Of a stretch of DNA of 62,222 nucleotides, positions 57,883-62,222 are shown piece by piece. The stretch spans positions 10,558 to 72,779 of the forward strand of contig PDUO01000052.1 in the NCBI GenBank assembly GCA_003008705.1, in the 5' to 3' direction. Source of the DNA: Pezicula radicicola (Eukaryota > Ascomycota > Leotiomycetes > Helotiales > Dermateaceae). A program made the translations under genes and the position numbers. A model generated the notes under the pieces. It was not told the origin of the DNA. It worked only from the letters and a program-made list of their open reading frames with translations, and made no database searches. Positions within the stretch are counted from its first letter, which is position 1; each line of letters opens with the position of its first letter.

Positions 57883-59340
57883 ATGCCCCCAGCTCCGAAA
57901 CAGACATCGTCTACGTCCTCACCTTTATCCTCCTCACCATTTTCCTCTCGATTATCGACCGAAAATCTTGAGAATTCGATCTTGGGCCTAGGAAATTCCA
58001 GAGAGCAACTAGAAAACCGGATTTTAGGACATCGTCAATCAGAACCTTCATACCATAGAAGCCAAGATTCTGTAGACCTTGTCTTTGCGGGCTACTTAGA
58101 TAAGGATAAGAAGGAGAAGGAGAAGAAGAAGAAAAAAAAGAGAAAGAGGTCATAAACTTGTTTCGCACTGCACCGGCTAGCAAGTGTATCTTGCAAACTC
58201 TGGACTACTTGGTCAGGAATATGACCAGTGTCTTGAGCTCGTTTCTGGAACAGAGTGACGAGAAAATTTAGCGGAAACTACCGGTGTGGGGTTTGAGAGA
58301 TTGTCGCGGCAGAAGCCCACTCCTTCCATACGCCTTCACTTTCCTTGTATTGCCGGACAACCTCAGGAAGACCAAGTGGCATGTCCATTTTCGGTAGAAT
58401 AAATGGTAGACAGTATGCTTAAATATCTTGAAGAGTGGATAGAAGTCCTCAGATATAGACAACAAGATGCAGAGACTGTTTAATCGTCGGACTGATGATT
58501 TAAAGGAGGTTCAGGGGACATTCATCTCGATAATCTTTATTGTTTGCTTAGTGAAACTACTTGTCGATTTTCTTGGTGTAGCTTCTCAGGAGCCAGCGTT
58601 AGCTTGGACGGCATGTTCTCGCTAACTTTCCGAAGCAAGTAGCCTATGCAGCTGCTCGGCAACTTGCGTTGGCTTGCGCGGTAGCAAGGAAGGAAGTACG
58701 GAAGTTTGTAGGTACAGGTCCTGATACGTACACAATGCTGTAAGTTCTCACTACCGCAGGCCATGTGATGTGTGTATCGCCGCTTCGGGCTCATCACAGG
58801 CTCACCGCTATGCGTAAAGGCTTATCTATGTGATAGAAGATACAGACATCAGTCATATCTATCATTTTTCACTATGAGGTAATAGCGACGGTGAGGTATC
58901 CATTACTATATCAATCGGGTTTAGACTACAGAGAGCAGCAAGCTTCCGACGGATCTTCGGCAGGATGATGTCTTCGACAACAGCGCCACTCTTGGTCTGG
59001 GCATCAAGATGTTGAAGCCAGCTAAAAGCCTCGACGAACGGGATCTAGGTTCCGGAGTGTCGTCTCTGTAATTCGGTGATGCTTGGCGAAGTTTTGGAAA
59101 TGTGATGAAGCTATGGAGCGACGCATGGTTTCTACCTCGGTTGATAATGAACAAACAAACCTAACGCTGTCTTGAAGGTTGGTGACAATTTCTTCGTTCT
59201 TGGGGTCTGGCCATGATGTTTATGATGATACACTGTTACTGATGCAAATAGGAATTGGCTCAAGTGGAAAAGAAAGCGTAAACAAGGGCCTAAGTAAGGT
59301 ACTAAATAGTAGTAAAAACAGTAAAAGAAATAGCACAAGG
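57883..59340 (+). pseudogene. Unrecognised protein with Lys-rich segment, degraded
   Basis: MPPAPKQTSSTSSPLSSSPF starts a Ser-rich leader, followed by STENLENSILGLGNSREQLE, SQDSVDLVFAGYLDKDKK and a Lys/Glu run (EKEKKKKKKRK). A frameshift in the A-rich tract continues with VINLFRTAPASKCILQTLDY and LVRNMTSVLSSFLEQSDEK, then TAG stops, a hydrophobic GTFISIIFIVCLVKLLVDFL near 58520-58580 and RRIFGRMMSSTTAPLLVW near 58945. The pieces read as one plus-strand gene of about 450 codons with RIP stops and a likely slippage frameshift at the poly-A run (58125-58140). No domain named. Confidence 0.45.
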
Positions 59341-59399
59341 GATGTGGAATCTAAATAAGCCAATAACTAATTCCCATCCCTGTGTCGGTTACTAGAAAA

Positions 59400-60736
59400 C
59401 AAAGGGAAGTAAGAGAGGAGGTTGTATTATAGTTACTTAGTTTCTACAGAAATCAAGGCTAGTTTATAGTTAGAAAATTCACTAAATAGTACTCTAAACA
59501 TCTACCTTTATATTAGTTATTTACCTCTTACTCACTCTTAATAGTATATATAGTATATAGTTATAAGGTTAATTATTAATATTAAAGGACTAACTTAATA
59601 ATTACTTATATAAACTTAATTTAGTAAATTAGTCCTTACTTTTAAATTATTATATTACTCTTAAAATAATAATATTACTTACTTTTAAACTATATATAGC
59701 TTTTCCTTAAGTTAGTTATATTATCTTTATATAGATCTACTATATATAGTTTAATAAATATAATAAGAATCTCTTATTTATATCTCTTTATATAAAGTAA
59801 ATTATTTTATAAATAGTTCTTTTATTTTTAATTTATAATAGTATATCTTATACTATTACTTTAAATTTAACTTTTTTAAAAATATTATTATTATTTAACT
59901 ATTATAATTATTCTAATATTATTACTTATGAGAGTTTATTCTTACTCTTACTCTTAGTATTAATATAACCTTAAGTTTTAATAAAATCCCTTTAATATAA
60001 CTAATAATAGTAATATTATAATATTTAAACTAGAAGAGTATAATTATTATATCTTAGTTATTTTATAGTACTAAGTACTTTATACTATTATTAGTTATTA
60101 AATCTTAGATTTAACTATATTTAATACTTATATTAGTTAGATTATTAAGGTTTCTATTAGGATATAGGTTATATAACTATATTATAATTATATAGATAAA
60201 GTAATCCTTATAATCCTCTATAATAAATATCTAGGTTATACTTTTATAATTATAGAATCTATAGATATTATAGAATATATTTCTTACCTTATACTACTAA
60301 TAGTTTTAATAGTAAAAATATCTAGATATATTTATATAATCTAATTTTAAAAGAATATAATTTTTTAATAATACTCTATTAAGTAATTTATAATAATTTT
60401 AATTATCAGGTTACAGGCTATAAGTATAGGGTAGGATAGGTTGTAGTAGGTAGGGTTTAGGCACAGCCTAAAGAACACTATAAATATAGGGTAGTAAGAG
60501 GTACGTCGAACAGAGTAACAATAGGTAAGTAAGAGACAATAATATATAGAACTAAAGACTTGAATTCGAAGTTATCTATCTACTAAGAAAGAGAGGCTAT
60601 CTATATACAAAAGGCTAGTCGTAAAGACTACTACATTTAGTATAGACTAGTTCGTATAAACTACTAAGTTAGGAAAGCTTTACTTTACTTATAAAACACT
60701 AATGAAATAAAACAATATAAAATAAAACAAAATATA
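59400..60736. other. Extreme AT-rich RIP tract
   Basis: Almost only A and T with scattered CTAG words; no open frame or motif. Presumably one or more transposons mutated beyond recognition. Confidence 0.6.
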
Positions 60737-62222
60737 TATTATAAGTATATAGTCGTATAAACTACCCTAATAGGTAGTTTGTACGAATTGCCTTATTTAG
60801 TCTACTTAATTAGACCTTGCTATTCCTACTTAAACTAGTAGTCTTTCCTTACGAACTAAAACTAGTTTATAACTAGAAAACTACTAGTTTAGTTTTCTCC
60901 TTCCCTATCCGTTCGATTCGGCCATTTTAGCATCTTATATATACTATTCCTAATAAGGAAGTATATAATACAGAAACTAAGGTCACGTGACTAATATAGC
61001 CGGAGTTATATACGAAAGTAGTAAATATTATTATAGGGCTTTAGCGACCACTAAAGATCACTATAGTTACAGGGCATTTATAGTGCGTAATTATATTATA
61101 TAATACAACATTAATTTTAGATTTAAGATCTTAGTAGAAGTATACTTAATAGTAGTAAAAATTATTATAAAAATATTAGAGTATAGTTCTAAGATAATTA
61201 ATTCTAAATCTTTATAAGTTAATCTTAGTAATAGCCTTAAGAATAAGATTTTAATAGCTTAACCCTTTAGATCTAATTTTACTTTATATTCTTTTTTAAT
61301 ATAATTTATTTCTTAAGTTATTTTATACTTTCTTAGAGAAATCTATAAATATCTTATAAATAATAAATATTTTAATAGTTTTAGTATACTTCTAAATACT
61401 AGTATTTCTATAAATATAAAGATATTATATTATATCTTTAAAAGTAAAATACTAGAAGACTTTATAATACTAGTAGAGTTAGTCTATAAAGGAATTACTA
61501 TATTTATACTAATTATAAGAAATTAGTTTTATAAATTAGTAATTTTTATATTTCTTACTATCTAGCTAAATTAATAAAACTATATATTAAAAAAAAATCT
61601 TATTAGAATAAAGTATAAATTATTAAAGAGATATATAAATATTAGATAAGTTTAATTTCTTTAATATTATTTAAAGTATATTATATAGAATTTTAACTAA
61701 GTATAATACTTATTATACTAAATAAGAATCTATTATTATTTTACTAAGTAATTAGAAATTAATAGATTAATTAATAAATATTATATCTTATATTAAATTT
61801 AGTTTTAAATTACTTAGATATATTATTAGATTAGACTCTAAGTTTAGTTTTTATTAGAAATATTATATTTTATAATTATATACTATAATACCCTATAGCT
61901 ATAGTAATCTTTAGTAGTTACTAAAACTCTATAATTATATTTACTACTTTTATATATAACTTTAACTATACTAGTTATATAACCTTAGTTTCTATATTAT
62001 ATACTTCCTTATTAGGAATAGTATATATAAGATACTAAACTACTTAGCTAAATTAAATACTTAGAGAAAGGGAAAACTAAACTAATAGTTTTCTAGTTAT
62101 AAACTAGTTTCTAGTTTAAGAAGATTAAGTAGGAATAGTAAGGTCTAATTAAGTAGACTAAATAAGGTAATTTATATAAACTACCTATTAGGGTAGTTTA
62201 TATAACTATATACTTATAATAT
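60737..62222. mobile_element. Element with about 360-bp terminal inverted repeats
   Basis: The left arm (60737 to about 61110) begins ATATTATAAGTATATAG; the right arm (about 61862 to 62222) is its reverse complement and ends CTATATACTTATAATAT exactly at the window end, so the true right boundary may lie beyond. Near the tip each arm holds a hairpin, AAACTACC, CTAATA, GGTAGTTT. The left arm keeps GC-containing words (TCCGTTCGATTCGGCC, GTCACGTGAC) where the right arm has A or T at the corresponding sites, so the two arms were mutated to different degrees. The core (about 750 bp) is AT-rich without a gene. Best described as a nonautonomous long-TIR or foldback-type element. Confidence 0.75.

Noticed and set aside
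59400..62222. Telomeric or subtelomeric end
   Set aside because: No TTAGGG array is present; isolated TTAGGG words occur only in AT-rich repeats. The inverted-repeat element explains the terminal symmetry.

Overview
This window looks like a repeat-rich accessory segment of a filamentous ascomycete (Pezizomycotina) draft genome. The evidence is short GT-AG introns of 48-59 nt with GTAAGT-type donors, fungus-specific families (HET, Clr5-ankyrin, DUF4470-MYND, Zn2Cys6, a modular NRPS, NFX1-type helicase, pogo/Fot1 and Tad1-like elements) and runs of N. Most of it carries the signature of repeat-induced point mutation (RIP): long AT-rich tracts, and gene families that still align residue by residue but are interrupted mainly by TAG and TAA stops where CAG, CAA or TGG codons are expected. 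Family names rest on motif recognition by eye; no database search was possible.

Layout. 1-4.4 kb: AT-rich leader, then one RIP-broken DUF4470/MYND zinc-finger gene. 4.56-5.2 kb: possible short TIR element. 5.4-7.2 kb: intact HET-domain gene (minus). 7.85-10.7 kb: a short ORF that ends inside the terminal repeat of a RIP-damaged pogo/Fot1 transposon, itself invaded twice by a small element. 11.8-19.3 kb (minus) and 19.55-21.09 kb (plus): a divergent pair of broken genes, a giant NFX1-type helicase fused to three CbbX-like AAA modules, and an Arg-Gly-rich protein of unknown function. 21.1-22.7 kb: unrecognised minus-strand gene, probably broken. 23.2-34.4 kb: 5'-truncated NRPS pseudogene (C)-A-T-C-A-T-C-A-T-C, split by a 1.9-kb Tad1-like LINE with a 14-bp target duplication.

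34.6-36.0 kb and 43.9-45.1 kb: two intact minus-strand genes that are divergent paralogues of a family I do not recognise; the second has a 16-bp minisatellite with an assembly gap just upstream of its start. Between them lie AT-rich sequence, LTR-like hairpins, inverted-repeat elements and an intact Zn2Cys6 regulator (41.7-43.2 kb). 46.6-48.8 kb: intact GC-rich gene for a 728-aa membrane/coiled-coil protein. 49.1-59.3 kb: broken genes (AAA ATPase fragment, Clr5-ankyrin, three unrecognised). 59.4-62.2 kb: AT-rich sequence ending in an element with about 360-bp inverted repeats whose right end coincides with the window end.

Reading: a few intact islands (HET, two paralogues, Zn2Cys6, 728-aa protein) sit among RIP-inactivated members of multicopy families. 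Because RIP targets duplicated DNA, the broken genes are probably extra copies of families present elsewhere in the genome. The most interesting candidates are the unnamed paralogue pair and the divergent NFX1-AAA / RG-protein pair.
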